NCBI RefSeq assembly: GCF_018403225.1
Contig: NZ_BOSG01000003.1
Location: 372,001-436,000 of the forward strand
Direction of reading: 5' to 3'
DNA from: Paenibacillus sp. J23TS9
GTDB taxonomy: Bacteria; Bacillota; Bacilli; Paenibacillales; Paenibacillaceae
DNA length: 64,000 bases
A program made the position numbers and the translations under genes. This document shows, in pieces, positions 51,878 through 61,453 of this stretch (position 1 is the stretch's first letter; every line of letters starts with the position of its first letter). The notes under the pieces are model-generated. The model worked only from the letters and a program-made list of their open reading frames with translations. It did no database searches and was not told the DNA's origin.

Positions 51878-53491
51878 TTATTTCAGGTAAAGTTTAGACA
51901 AATCTTCAAAGATTACAACGGGTTTCAGTACAGCTTCATCCAGACCGCCATATTTTTTATCTACAGCAACGATCGTTTTCGTATAAGCGATTGGATAGAT
52001 AACCGCATCGGAAGCGATGGTTTCCTGCAGCTTTTTGTAGATCTCTCCACGCTTGGTGGTGTCAGCCTCGCCGGCGCCTTGCTTGAAGAGCTCGTCGACT
52101 TCTTTATTCGAATAATGATTGTAGTTGGAGTCGCTGCCTGTTGTATACAGCATAGAGTATGCGTCAGGATCGAAGCCCATAATATATCCGCCTACCGACA
52201 GTTCATAATCGCTTGCGTTTGGATCTGTAAACTTGTCACCAAATGCGGAAGCGTCCATGGATTGAATCTCCACGTTCACCCCAACCTCTTTCAGCTTTTG
52301 CTGGACATAGAGGGAGATAGCTTCCTGAGCTTTGTTGCCGCCGGATACGATGAAGCGCAGCTTCATTCCACTTGCACCGTTAGCTTGCAGCAATTCTTTT
52401 GCTTTATTCACATCATTATCATACGTCGTCACGTTGTTGTCATGGTATAGGCCGTCAGGTGTAACAAATGATTTGGCCGGATCCGCATAATCAGGTGAAG
52501 TATAAGCTACCTGGATCAGTTCTTCACGGTTCAGAGCGTAGGACAATGCTTCTCTGACTTCTTTTTTAGCAAGGAGGCCTGTGTCACTCTTCTCATTAAA
52601 GAGCAGGTAAGACAGACGGCCTTCACTATAGTTCTTCATATCAAAATTGCCTGTGGCTTCAATCGTCGCTGCATCTTGCGGATCTACATATTTCATGTTG
52701 ATTTCGCCGTTTTGCAGTGCCAGATTCGATGCATTCGCATCCTTGGAAATCCGGTATGTGACCGAATCCAGATGCGGTTTGCCGCCGAAGTAGTTATCGA
52801 AGCGATCCAGAGTGACATACTCGCCTGTTTTATATTCCTTGAACTTGAATGGTCCGGAACCTACAGGTGTGTTGTTCTTAGGGCTTTTCTCGATATCCGC
52901 TTCATTCTCAAAAATATGCTTCGGAATTGGCGATACCTGCACCAATGTTGCTTCGAATGCCGGACTTACCTGCGGAAGCTTGAATTCTACCGTCGTATCG
53001 TCGACTTTCACCGCTTTAATCGGCTTGCCCCCGATAATGAAGTTGCCTCTCAGCATGCTGTTTTGTTTCTCATCCAAAATCTTGTCGATCGTGAACACAA
53101 CATCATCAGCCGTCAGCTTCTCTCCATCATGCCAAGTCAGGCCGCTTTTGAGCTTCATCGTATACGTTAAGTTATCTGCAGATGGCTCGAGGCTGTCCGC
53201 GAGATAGAACGTTTTTTTACCATTATTCACTTGGAAAAGAGGTGCATAAAGTGCTTGGTCAATCGTCAAGCTGACACGGTCGCCTGCGTAGTTCGGGTTC
53301 AGGATGACCGGATCGGCCGCTACGCCGATAATCAGATTACCGCCGTCTTTCGGCTGCCCGCTGGATGTCTGCGACGCATCGGAAGGAGCGTCAGTCGATG
53401 AAGCAGAGTCGCCGGAATTACCTCCCGAGCACGCACTGACCAACATCGTCAATAAAGCCAAAATAATGACCCCTGAAAAATATTTACGCAT
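51878..53491 (-). CDS. Oligopeptide-binding lipoprotein (OppA/DppE type, SBP family 5)
   Basis: 537 residues with a lipoprotein signal peptide (lipobox VSAC, Cys21) and a Ser/Asp-rich linker. Family 5 features include LKSGLTWHDGEKLTADDVVFTI, NTPVGSGPFKFKEY and ALSYALNREEL. It captures peptides or nickel-type ligands at the membrane surface and feeds the OppBCDF-like transporter encoded just downstream. Its upstream region carries four tandem palindromic repeats. Confidence 0.93.
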   Translation of the reverse strand: MRKYFSGVIILALLTMLVSACSGGNSGDSASSTDAPSDASQTSSGQPKDGGNLIIGVAADPVILNPNYAGDRVSLTIDQALYAPLFQVNNGKKTFYLADSLEPSADNLTYTMKLKSGLTWHDGEKLTADDVVFTIDKILDEKQNSMLRGNFIIGGKPIKAVKVDDTTVEFKLPQVSPAFEATLVQVSPIPKHIFENEADIEKSPKNNTPVGSGPFKFKEYKTGEYVTLDRFDNYFGGKPHLDSVTYRISKDANASNLALQNGEINMKYVDPQDAATIEATGNFDMKNYSEGRLSYLLFNEKSDTGLLAKKEVREALSYALNREELIQVAYTSPDYADPAKSFVTPDGLYHDNNVTTYDNDVNKAKELLQANGASGMKLRFIVSGGNKAQEAISLYVQQKLKEVGVNVEIQSMDASAFGDKFTDPNASDYELSVGGYIMGFDPDAYSMLYTTGSDSNYNHYSNKEVDELFKQGAGEADTTKRGEIYKKLQETIASDAVIYPIAYTKTIVAVDKKYGGLDEAVLKPVVIFEDLSKLYLK

Positions 53492-53622
53492 GATGTCTTA
53501 TCCTCCATCTCTCTATAAAACTGATTTTTATTGTATATCGGATTACTAGGAATTGCAATGTCAATCCGGATTATACAAGGTTTTGCCAATTTAACATGGT
53601 ACTCGGATAAAATATCTCGATA

Positions 53623-53812
53623 AAAATGAAACTAAAGCTTGTTTTCGACTTTAGTTTATTTTATCTACTAAAATGAAACTAAAGCTTGCTTTCGACTTTA
53701 GTTTATTTTATTTACTAAAATGAAACTAAAGCTTGTCTTTCGACTTTAGTTTATTTTATCTACTAAAATGAAACTAAAGCTTGTCTTTCGACTTTAATTT
53801 ATTTTATCTACT
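53623..53812. repeat. Four contiguous 47-48 base palindromic tandem repeats
   Basis: Copies lie at 53623-53669, 53670-53716, 53717-53764 and 53765-53812. Each starts AAAATGAAACTAAAG, contains the inverted pair AAACTAAAG / CTTTAGTTT around GCTTG(T)CTTTCGA and ends TTTATTTTATCTACT. Copies differ at only a few positions. There is no spacer between units, so it is not a CRISPR array. It lies 130 bases upstream of the peptide-binding-protein gene. Confidence 0.95.
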
Positions 53813-53894
53813 AACTTAATTTTAGTGGCAAACGTTAAAAATTGCTATAGCTATTTTTCGGAATTTGTCGAAATTCACTGTCGAAATTTGCAAC

Positions 53895-53927
53895 AAAAAG
53901 GCTCCTGCTGCTTCAGCAAGAGCTCAT
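53895..53927 (-). terminator. Terminator of the zinc metallopeptidase gene
   Basis: AAAAAGGCTC-CTGCTG and CAGCA-GAGC pair around CTT; the minus-strand transcript ends in TTTTTG. Confidence 0.75.
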
Positions 53928-53934
53928 TGAGAAA

Positions 53935-54765
53935 TTACAGTTTATTGGCACGGAACGTATCTCCGCCCTCGATGGTGCCGGAATCGAAGCCTTTCTTAAA
54001 CCATCGCATACGCTGTTCGGCTGTTCCGTGCGTAAAGCTCTCCGGTACGGCGTACCCCTGAGCTTTTTTCTGGATCGTATCATCGCCGACTGCACTGGCT
54101 GCGGTCAATGCCTCCTCAAGATCCCCTTGCTCCAGCACATTCATGTCCTGCGCGTGATGCGCCCACACCCCGGCATAATAGTCTGCCTGAAGCTCGGTAC
54201 GCACGGAAAGCTGGTTTGCGCTCTGGCCTCCTGCCGCCTTTTTGTTGATATCACCCAATAGGGTCTGTACGTGATGCCCTACCTCATGCGCAATCACATA
54301 AGCCATAGCAAAATCGCCAGGTGCCTGAAACTTTTGCCGCAGCTCGTCGTAGAAGCTCAAGTCAATGTACAGCTTATGATCCCCCGGACAGTAAAAGGGG
54401 CCCACCGATGAACCCGTGGTGCCGCATGCCGACTGGACACGATCTGTGTACAATACGAGCGTCGGATTTTCATAAACCAAGCCCTTTTGCTTGAATATAT
54501 CCGTCCACACATCCTCCGTATCGGCCAGAACCACGGACACAAACTGCGAAAGATCCTTTTCTTCAGCGGTTTCCTGGTATGGTGTACTGGTTTCCGATCC
54601 TAAGCCCGTTAGCGAATTCAGGATATCACCGCCATTTCCCCCGCCCAGCAGCGTCACAAGCAGCACCAGAATAATTCCGCCGATGCCGCCGCCAATCGCA
54701 AGTCCTCCACCTTTTCCCCTGCGGTCCTCCACGTTCGAGCTTGCCCTTCTGCCTCTCCATTGCAT
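53935..54765 (-). CDS. Neutral zinc metallopeptidase (YpfJ family)
   Basis: 276 residues. A basic N-terminus (RGRRASSNVEDRRG) precedes one membrane anchor (about 26-42) and an extracytoplasmic domain with the zinc motif HEVGHH (160-165), preceded by two cysteines (SACGTTGSS..PFYCPGD) that may form a disulphide. The segment QADYYAGVWAH supplies further ligands, as in the KPN_02809/YpfJ group. It acts outside the membrane; its substrates are unknown. It is monocistronic. Confidence 0.93.
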   Translation of the reverse strand: MQWRGRRASSNVEDRRGKGGGLAIGGGIGGIILVLLVTLLGGGNGGDILNSLTGLGSETSTPYQETAEEKDLSQFVSVVLADTEDVWTDIFKQKGLVYENPTLVLYTDRVQSACGTTGSSVGPFYCPGDHKLYIDLSFYDELRQKFQAPGDFAMAYVIAHEVGHHVQTLLGDINKKAAGGQSANQLSVRTELQADYYAGVWAHHAQDMNVLEQGDLEEALTAASAVGDDTIQKKAQGYAVPESFTHGTAEQRMRWFKKGFDSGTIEGGDTFRANKL

Positions 54766-54871
54766 CTATAACCCTCTCCTGCTCCATTGGAGTTCAAAAT
54801 GTTCTCTGATGTAAGTTAAATAACCCAATGGCAGGTGGATTGAAGCTTCCTGAAAATAGCAAAGGCAAATA

Positions 54872-55837
54872 TCAAAGCTTGCTGCTGATCATGTCCAATT
54901 CATACCGCACCATTTTCGTCAAATGATTCAGGTAGCTTCCGGTGGTTCTCCGGCCTACGATTCCCAGCCTCCTCACCCCAATCCACAAAGCCCACAGGTC
55001 AATCTCCAGTTGGTCCTCAGCCGTGAGGGGATGGAGTTCTCCATAACCACCGGCTAATGCCTGATATCCCGTGTGATGCTGTCCATCATGCAGCTTGAAA
55101 TGACCGAGGTCATACAGCGGACTGCTCCCCTGGATTTCACCAAAGTCAATCATGCCTGTATACCTTTCGTTCAGCTGAAAAATATGCGAATCATCGAAAT
55201 CCCCGTGAACCAGCTTCGATTCATGTCTTGTCATGAGTGAGGCACCGCTCTTCAAAACGGTTTGAATCCGGGAAGCTTCTGTCTCACGGAGAATCTGTTC
55301 GGATAAAAAGCATAAATCTCCCTCCAGAAACTCGTTAAGGTACTCATCCATTGCGCTTTTCTCCGCCCGTAAAACTGTGCTGTCCTCACCCGCTCCCCGA
55401 CTGATCCAGCCAAAGCCATCCACCGGAACCCGGTTCACAAGGGCAATCTGCTTGCCGGCTTCCCTTAAGGTATGCTCGTATCCTTCTTTGGCCATCCCTT
55501 GTCCGGCCTGCGAGCCGGGAATTTCACGGACAAGCATGATGGACATTCCGAGCGTCTCGTGTTGATTTTCATAACCTATCACTTCCGGAACTTGTACTCC
55601 CTGTTGCCGCAGCAGGTGATGTACTTGGACTTCCACCCCGAAGCTCATGCCTTGTTCCGGAAGAATCCGCAAATAGAAAACTTCCTTCCCTGCATCTATA
55701 CGGTACACGTAAGTGGAGACCCCGCTTAGCTCCCTCTCAATCCGGAAATGGGAAGTATGAAAAAATGGACGCGCAAGTTCTGCGACCGATTCGATGGTTG
55801 GGGCTTCCTTTTTATTCAATGGCATAGGCTCCTTCAT
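54872..55837 (-). CDS. Aminoglycoside-phosphotransferase-like (APH) kinase
   Basis: 321 residues of kinase-like fold. The catalytic loop reads LVHGDFDDSHIF: the catalytic Asp is present but the usual asparagine (HxDxxxxN) is His. The metal-binding IDFGE follows. The N-terminal lobe has YLRILPEQG in the lysine-strand region without a clear lysine. It resembles choline/homoserine kinases as much as drug kinases, so resistance should not be assumed. Start uncertain: AAGGAG lies only three bases before a second ATG four codons in. Confidence 0.8.
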   Translation of the reverse strand: MKEPMPLNKKEAPTIESVAELARPFFHTSHFRIERELSGVSTYVYRIDAGKEVFYLRILPEQGMSFGVEVQVHHLLRQQGVQVPEVIGYENQHETLGMSIMLVREIPGSQAGQGMAKEGYEHTLREAGKQIALVNRVPVDGFGWISRGAGEDSTVLRAEKSAMDEYLNEFLEGDLCFLSEQILRETEASRIQTVLKSGASLMTRHESKLVHGDFDDSHIFQLNERYTGMIDFGEIQGSSPLYDLGHFKLHDGQHHTGYQALAGGYGELHPLTAEDQLEIDLWALWIGVRRLGIVGRRTTGSYLNHLTKMVRYELDMISSKL

Positions 55838-55895
55838 CGCTTGATTTGTCTTTGATTGTATAGGAAAGCCATTCGCGATTCCCGGGAGAGTTTAC

Positions 55896-56549
55896 TTATA
55901 ATGAAAGTTTACGGCCGAGGGCATGATTTTCTGCATATTGAATAAGCCCTTCAACATCCTGGCTCAGCAGCAGCGGAACCGCTTCTTCAATATACTTAAG
56001 CTCCCAGTCCCACCACCTGATGTCTTGCAAACGGGCAATAACGCCGGGCTCAAACCTGTTTTTCACAATCGCACCCGGATTTCCAGCTACAATCGTATAA
56101 GGCGGAACATCCCTGGATACCACAGCCTTAGCCCCAATGACAGCACCATCCCCGATATGTACACCCGACAAAATCGTCACTCCATGGGCAATCCACACAT
56201 CATTGCCGATGATGACGTCTCCCTTGCTCTTGGGATGTCCCTGAATATGGGAAAACTCGGGCAGCAGTGCGCTGAATGGATACGTTGAAACCCAGTTAAC
56301 CCGGTGTTCGCCACCAAGAAATACGGTTACCTGATCTGCAATGGAACAAAACTTGCCCACCTGCAGTATGGCATCCTCTCCCCAAGAACGGACGACCGGC
56401 ATGCCGTAGGTATAGGCTCCAATCATAAATTTCCCCCACTCATCCCGCCGCTCCGGAAATTGATGCTGAAGCCGTTCCATAAGAAGGCTCCGCTCCGGAC
56501 CTGAGCCCGTTACAAGCGTCGCATGGGCTTCATCTTTCGCTCCTGTCAT
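55896..56549 (-). CDS. CatB/Vat-type hexapeptide-repeat O-acetyltransferase
   Basis: 217 residues. The left-handed beta-helix repeats are seen in ILQVGKFCSIADQVTVFLGGEHRVN and VIIGNDVWIAHGVTILSGVHIGDGAVIGAKAVV (partly quoted in blocks), with WVSTYPFSALLPEF typical of xenobiotic acetyltransferases. A histidine in GGEHRVNW is in the catalytic position. Relatives acetylate chloramphenicol, streptogramin A or surface sugars. An N-terminal extension of about 30 residues is unusual. Substrate not assignable. Confidence 0.85.
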   Translation of the reverse strand: MTGAKDEAHATLVTGSGPERSLLMERLQHQFPERRDEWGKFMIGAYTYGMPVVRSWGEDAILQVGKFCSIADQVTVFLGGEHRVNWVSTYPFSALLPEFSHIQGHPKSKGDVIIGNDVWIAHGVTILSGVHIGDGAVIGAKAVVSRDVPPYTIVAGNPGAIVKNRFEPGVIARLQDIRWWDWELKYIEEAVPLLLSQDVEGLIQYAENHALGRKLSL

Positions 56550-56688
56550 CCTGGATCCCCCTAATCATCATCTGACGTTCCCTCCGCCATATATATTAGA
56601 AGGATCCTGTTATCATGCTAGGGGAATTGGCTGTACGGGAAGAGGTCATGCGCTGCGCGTTAACTGCAGATTCATCGATTATGTATTA

Positions 56689-56724
56689 CAAAGAGGAGTG
56701 CATGTGTATATGCACTCCTCTTTG
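56689..56724 (-). terminator. Terminator of the dioxygenase gene
   Basis: AAAGAGGAGTGCATA and its complement form a near-perfect hairpin just after the stop codon at 56734. Confidence 0.88.
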
Positions 56725-56733
56725 CTGCTTCCC

Positions 56734-57711
56734 TTATTCTTTGGTGAATTCAATCGTACTGCGAACCGTGTCAATCGGACGAACCAGCTTCTCGATCTGT
56801 TCACGCTTAGGCTCCAGGAACGGCGGCAGAGACAATAGCTCACCAAGCGTTTCATAAGGCTCATCACCCATAAAGCCCGGACCGTCGGTAGCAAGCTCGA
56901 ACAGGATTTGCGGAGCCACTCTCGCATACAGCGACTCGAAGAAATGGCGGTTTACGTAGCCGGAGGTTGAGAATCCGAACTGATCCAAGCGCGTAATCCA
57001 TTGTTCCAGCACTTTGCGATCCTCCACCCGGAACGCCGCATGGTGCACAGTGCCAAAGCCCTGCCGGGAAGGAGGCAATACGGCGTTATATTCTACAACG
57101 ACCTGCGCTCCATTGCCGCCTTCACCCACCTCGAACAAGTGATATGAATCCTCCTGCCCGATTTCCTTAAACTCCATGACCTTCTCCAGCATTTCTTTGA
57201 AATCATCGAAATTCGCGATCCGTACGAAAATCGGACCCAAACCCGTGATGGCATACTCCAGTGGGATCGGTCCCTTTTGCCATGGCGTACCGGAAGCAAT
57301 GCCCTTGTTATGTTCGTCAGAAATAAGCTGGTACTGTTGATCATCGAAGTCCACGAAGGACAGCGTCTTTTTCCCGAACATTTCTTTGATGCCAAAATGC
57401 TGGACATTCAAGCGATCAAAGCGTTGTTCCCAGTAAGTGAGCGCTGCATCCGTGGGTACCCGGAACGAGGTCTTGGAAATCTCATTCGTACCATGCACTC
57501 CCTTGGGAATTCCGGGGAAGTCGAAGAACGTCATATCCGTTCCCGCACTGCCTTTATCATCCGCAAAAAATAAGTGGTAGGTCTGTATATCATCCTGGTT
57601 TACCGTTTTCTTAACCAGACGCATCCCCAGCACATATGTGAAAAATTGATAGTTTTTCTCTGCGCTGCTTGTAATCGCAGTCACGTGGTGTATACCTTTT
57701 AATCCGTTCAT
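56734..57711 (-). CDS. Ring-cleaving dioxygenase of the VOC superfamily (MhqO/MhqA type)
   Basis: 325 residues from the third of three ATG codons (57711), spaced 8 bases from AGGAGG. Two VOC modules: GIHHVTAITSSAEKNYQFFTYVLG (metal histidine in HH) and VHHAAFRVEDRKVLEQW with FELATDGPGFM carrying the glutamate ligand. It matches the MhqO/MhqA proteins of Bacillus that cleave hydroquinones and are induced by quinones under MarR-type repressors. A near-perfect 16-base dyad lies 80-100 bases upstream. A detoxification role is likely. Confidence 0.88.
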   Translation of the reverse strand: MNGLKGIHHVTAITSSAEKNYQFFTYVLGMRLVKKTVNQDDIQTYHLFFADDKGSAGTDMTFFDFPGIPKGVHGTNEISKTSFRVPTDAALTYWEQRFDRLNVQHFGIKEMFGKKTLSFVDFDDQQYQLISDEHNKGIASGTPWQKGPIPLEYAITGLGPIFVRIANFDDFKEMLEKVMEFKEIGQEDSYHLFEVGEGGNGAQVVVEYNAVLPPSRQGFGTVHHAAFRVEDRKVLEQWITRLDQFGFSTSGYVNRHFFESLYARVAPQILFELATDGPGFMGDEPYETLGELLSLPPFLEPKREQIEKLVRPIDTVRSTIEFTKE

Positions 57712-57792
57712 CATCATTTCCTCCTCGTATTTAGGTTTTCCCAAATGAATATTTAAAATCAACAAACCGACGTCGATAACTTCTAATAAAGA

Positions 57793-57808
57793 ATCTTTAA
57801 TTTAAGAT
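57793..57808. promoter_or_regulatory. MarR-type operator candidate upstream of the dioxygenase
   Basis: ATCTTTAATTTAAGAT is palindromic except for the centre and lies in the A+T-rich promoter region of the dioxygenase gene; A+T-rich dyads are typical of MhqR/YodB-type repressor sites. Confidence 0.45.
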
Positions 57809-57970
57809 AATAATATCACGATGATTATTCTATGTCAACTATCATGCATGAAAACAACCTAAGGTTTCCATGACCTATCTTTATAGTGTAAATTATGAAG
57901 TATATCTTTATCGGTCTGACCATCCTGCTACCATGAATTTAAGAGGAGAAGAAAAGGAGATGGATACGGC

Positions 57971-59113
57971 TTGAGTATGCAAGTGGAAGAACACATGGAA
58001 ATTGAAGAAATGACGCGTAGAGCCAAGAGGGGTGACAATCACGCCCAGTGCGCCTTGGGAAGTTATTATATGGACGAGGGTGATTATAAAAGTGCCCTGA
58101 ACTGGTATAAAAAATCAGCCAAGCAGGGCAATGCCCAAGCCAAAAACGGAGCTGCCGAAGCATACCGCTTACTGGACAAGCCGAAGAAGGCGGAAAAGTG
58201 GTACAAGCTTGCCATCAAGGACCATAACACTGCGGCAAAATATAATTTGGGCATCCTATATATACAATCCGGTTCTCGTGAAGCGGGTCTAACACTTATT
58301 GAAGAAGCGCTGGAAGACAATTACCCTCTTGCTTTTCATACCTATGGGGATCTGCTCTATGAAGAAGAACACATCGCCGGAGCCAGGGAATATTATTTAA
58401 AGGCTGCTGAACTCGGTGAGGTGGATGCCTGGAACAGCCTTGGCATGTTGGAGCGAAATGAAGGAAATCCCGAGCAATCCATCATCTACTATAAAAAAGC
58501 TTATGATCATCAGGATTTGCAGGCCTCTTATCATATCGGTTCTCTCTTAATTGAAGCGGGGTATACGAATGAAGCCATTCCGTGGCTCAAAGAGGCCGTA
58601 AAGCATGGACATCCAGAGGCCAAGCAGGCATTAATGGATGCTTCAGAGGACAGTCATGAACAGGAGAAGCCAGAAAGCAGCAATCCACTCGAAGATTATA
58701 ACCTTGGCTCCCTGTATGAAAAGCAAGGCCGGATGAGGGAAGCACTGGAGCACTATACGCTGGCGGCGAATGCAGGTCATGTTGGTGCCCAGTTTACCAT
58801 CGCCTCCCTGCTTGAAGAGGAGAATCAACCAAAGGAAGCCATCAAGTGGTATACTCTCGCTGCAGAACAAGGAAATGTAGACGCACAATATAATTTGGCT
58901 TCTCTCCTGGGCGAACAAGGAGACACCAACGGAGCATTTGAGTGGTTCGGGCAAGCTGCGCGAAAGGGAGATTCCATGGCGCAGTATAACTATGCCATCA
59001 TGCTCCAGCAAATCGGACAAATCGAGGAAGCGCTGGATATGTACAAGGCTGCTGCAAGACAAGGGCTCGAAGTCAGTCAGCGGTTCTTGGAGAAAAACGG
59101 CGTGGAATGGTAG
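57971..59113 (+). CDS. Sel1/TPR-like repeat protein
   Basis: 380 residues, starting at a TTG (57971) behind AAAAGGAG with rather long spacing. From about residue 25 to the end it consists of ten or so helical hairpins with the Sel1 pattern (ALNWYKKSAKQGNAQAK; YNLGILYIQSG; EAIKWYTLAAEQGNVDAQYNLASLL), broken by a charged linker near residues 220-240. Such solenoids mediate protein interactions. No signal peptide. Function unknown. Confidence 0.88.
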   Translation: MSMQVEEHMEIEEMTRRAKRGDNHAQCALGSYYMDEGDYKSALNWYKKSAKQGNAQAKNGAAEAYRLLDKPKKAEKWYKLAIKDHNTAAKYNLGILYIQSGSREAGLTLIEEALEDNYPLAFHTYGDLLYEEEHIAGAREYYLKAAELGEVDAWNSLGMLERNEGNPEQSIIYYKKAYDHQDLQASYHIGSLLIEAGYTNEAIPWLKEAVKHGHPEAKQALMDASEDSHEQEKPESSNPLEDYNLGSLYEKQGRMREALEHYTLAANAGHVGAQFTIASLLEEENQPKEAIKWYTLAAEQGNVDAQYNLASLLGEQGDTNGAFEWFGQAARKGDSMAQYNYAIMLQQIGQIEEALDMYKAAARQGLEVSQRFLEKNGVEW

Positions 59114-59162
59114 TTCAATGCCGCCGGGCGATCCATATATAATCGATAACTGTTTTAGCTTG

Positions 59163-59193
59163 AAAAGGCCATCCCGTTATGGGATGGCCTTTA
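59163..59193. terminator. Bidirectional terminator
   Basis: AAAAGGCCATCCC and GGGATGGCCTTT pair around GTTAT; it lies between the convergent Sel1 and BASS genes. Confidence 0.9.
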
Positions 59194-59229
59194 TTTGTGA
59201 TTTTGAATGGATAGATTTCACAGTCCGTC

Positions 59230-60186
59230 TTAACCCGTTTGGCTTACCTTCATGTTCTCTTTCTCAGCCCTGCGTGCAAACCAGGTGGCCAGCAGAGAGC
59301 CGGAAATATTATGCCATACACTGAAGATCGCACTTGGAACGGCCGCGACCGGGTTAAAATGGGCTGCTGCGAGCGCAGCTCCGAGTCCGGAATTCTGCAT
59401 TCCTGTTTCGAAAAGGATCGCCTTACGTTTGCCCAGATTCATCCGGAACAGCTTGGCAAATAAGTATCCCAGGGCGTAACCGAGCATGTTATGCAAAATA
59501 ACGACGGCAAAGATCAGCATGCCGCTCTCGATAATTTTGGCTTTGCTGCCGCCGACCACAATCGCCACGATGAGGACAATCGCCAGTGTGGATACGAGCG
59601 GAAGCGCCTGAACGCTGGCTTCGGCTTGCTTTTTAAACAGCGTCTTAACGATAACACCTAAGATAATAGGAACAATAACGACCATCAGAATGTCTTTAAT
59701 AAGCGCTCCCCCATCAATGGGCATCCAGCGTCCCGCAAGCAGACTGATCAGAGCTGGTGTGGCCAGTGGAGCGATTATCGTGGACACGGAAGCAATAGAA
59801 ACGCCAAGCGCAACATCACCTTTGGCAAGCAGTGTCATGACGTTCGAGGAGGTGCCGCTTGGACAGCAACCAACGAGAATGACTCCTACTGCGATATCGG
59901 GCGGCAGATTCAGCACAAGTGCCAGTACATAAGCGAGCAGCGGCATAATCACGAAATGGCCGACAACGCCAATCAACACTTCCAGGGGGCGGCGGAAAAC
60001 TTCGCGAAAGTCAGCCGAAGATAGCGTAAGTCCCATTCCGAACATAACAATGCCGAGAAAAAGAGAAATGTACCCCTTTAAATGGCTAAAGGCCTCGGGT
60101 AAAAAAAAGCCTAAGCAAGCAAATAGAATGACCCAAAGAGAAAATGTTCCTCCTACAAAACGGCTTACTTTTGCAACGGTGTTCAT
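59230..60186 (-). CDS. Bile acid:sodium symporter family (BASS) transporter
   Basis: 318 residues from the ATG at 60186 (GTGAGG upstream). Nine or ten membrane segments. Family landmarks are GMGLTLSSADFREV, VGCCPSGTSSNVMTLLAKGDVALGVSIASVST (seen in blocks; Na+-binding crossover region) and ETGMQNSGLGAALAAAHF. It probably imports a small organic anion such as pantoate or a 2-oxoacid with sodium. Monocistronic. Confidence 0.92.
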   Translation of the reverse strand: MNTVAKVSRFVGGTFSLWVILFACLGFFLPEAFSHLKGYISLFLGIVMFGMGLTLSSADFREVFRRPLEVLIGVVGHFVIMPLLAYVLALVLNLPPDIAVGVILVGCCPSGTSSNVMTLLAKGDVALGVSIASVSTIIAPLATPALISLLAGRWMPIDGGALIKDILMVVIVPIILGVIVKTLFKKQAEASVQALPLVSTLAIVLIVAIVVGGSKAKIIESGMLIFAVVILHNMLGYALGYLFAKLFRMNLGKRKAILFETGMQNSGLGAALAAAHFNPVAAVPSAIFSVWHNISGSLLATWFARRAEKENMKVSQTG

Positions 60187-60348
60187 CGCACCAAACCTCA
60201 CTTCCCATGTAAACATCTACGTAATAATTAGGGATTATTCTACGCCTATCCACGATTCCCGACAATGGGAAAATATTACTGAAATCTGCTCCGGATTAAT
60301 CATTGCCGATACGGGTAGGCATCCTGCATGAGGTGCTGCACAATAAAT

Positions 60349-60374
60349 AAAGAGGAGGCTCAGCGCCCCCTCTT
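60349..60374 (-). terminator. Terminator of the luciferase-like monooxygenase gene
   Basis: AAGAGG-GGC and GCC-CCTCTT pair around GCTGA, followed by a T-rich tail on the minus strand. Confidence 0.75.
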
Positions 60375-60391
60375 CGTTATTATAGCTAACT

Positions 60392-61453
60392 TTATTCCTT
60401 CGGTTCACCCGCAGCTTCCCATCTGGCGATTTCCTCGCGCACCATGGGTGCGGCCTCGGTTCCAAGCAGCTCGATGGCTTTCATCACATCCTGATGCGGC
60501 ATGGTTCCCACCGGTACATGGAGCATAAAGCGCGAGATACCTACATTTTTGCGGAGATGAATGATCTTCTTGGCAACCGTCTCCGGATCACCTACATACA
60601 GCGCACCTTCAAAACTCCGCGCGAAGTCGAAGCTCGAACGGTCATAAGGCCCCCAGCCCCGCTCCTTGCCGAGCACATTCATGCTGGCCTGTGTGGACGG
60701 AAAGAATTTATCTGCAGCAAGCTCTGTTTCTTCAGCGATAAAGCCATGGGAATGAGATGCTACAGGCAGCTTCGATATGTCATGGCCCGCATGAGCAGCC
60801 GCTCGCTTATAGAGCTCGACCAGAGGCGCAAACTGCGTGGGTCTTCCTCCAATAATCGCCAACACCAGCGGCAGCCCCAAGAGACCCGCACGGATAACGG
60901 ATTCCTGGTTGCCCCCGCTTCCAATCCATACCGGCAAAGGATCCTGAACCGGACGCGGATATACGCCCAGATTGTTAATCGCCGGCCGGTGTCCGCCTTT
61001 CCATGTGACCTTCTCGGACTCCCGGATTTTGAGCAGCAGCTCGAGCTTCTCGTCGAACAGTTCATCATAATCGTTCAGATCATAGCCAAACAGCGGGAAG
61101 GATTCAACGAAGGAGCCACGGCCTGCCATGATCTCTGCTCGTCCATTCGAGATGCCATCAAGTGTGGCAAAATCCTGAAATACGCGCACTGGGTCTGCGG
61201 ACGAAAGCACGGTTACTGCACTGGTCAGACGAATACGTTTCGTCTGCGGCGCTGCTGCTGCGAGCACCATTGCTGGAGAAGAGGCCGCATAATCCTTCCG
61301 GTGATGCTCACCTACACCAAACACATCCAGCCCCACCCGATCTGCAAGGACAATTTCCTCCACAACATCACGCAGACGTTGTGCATGACTTATCACCTCA
61401 CCGGTATGAACATCCGGCGTTGTTTCTACAAATGTACTAATTCCGATCTCCAT
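60392..61453 (-). CDS. LLM-class flavin-dependent monooxygenase (luciferase-like)
   Basis: 353 residues with the (beta/alpha)8 luciferase-like fold: [15 protein letters not shown] near residue 47, [22 protein letters not shown] and [11 protein letters not shown] in the first third, [17 protein letters not shown] in the middle. These are the flavin- and substrate-binding regions of the group. It uses FMNH2 supplied by a separate reductase; substrate unknown. GGAGGG precedes the ATG at 7 bases. Confidence 0.92.
   Translation of the reverse strand: MEIGISTFVETTPDVHTGEVISHAQRLRDVVEEIVLADRVGLDVFGVGEHHRKDYAASSPAMVLAAAAPQTKRIRLTSAVTVLSSADPVRVFQDFATLDGISNGRAEIMAGRGSFVESFPLFGYDLNDYDELFDEKLELLLKIRESEKVTWKGGHRPAINNLGVYPRPVQDPLPVWIGSGGNQESVIRAGLLGLPLVLAIIGGRPTQFAPLVELYKRAAAHAGHDISKLPVASHSHGFIAEETELAADKFFPSTQASMNVLGKERGWGPYDRSSFDFARSFEGALYVGDPETVAKKIIHLRKNVGISRFMLHVPVGTMPHQDVMKAIELLGTEAAPMVREEIARWEAAGEPKE

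Larger units (their letters stand above)
53492..53934. other. Intergenic region with tandem palindromic repeats
   Basis: From left to right it holds the 5' region of the binding-protein gene, the four-copy repeat array (53623-53812), an A+T-rich stretch and the terminator of the metallopeptidase gene (53895-53927). No coding sequence is seen. Confidence 0.8.

Noticed and set aside
53623-53812. CRISPR array
   Set aside because: Units are contiguous with no unique spacers, repeats are 47-48 bases and no cas genes are nearby.
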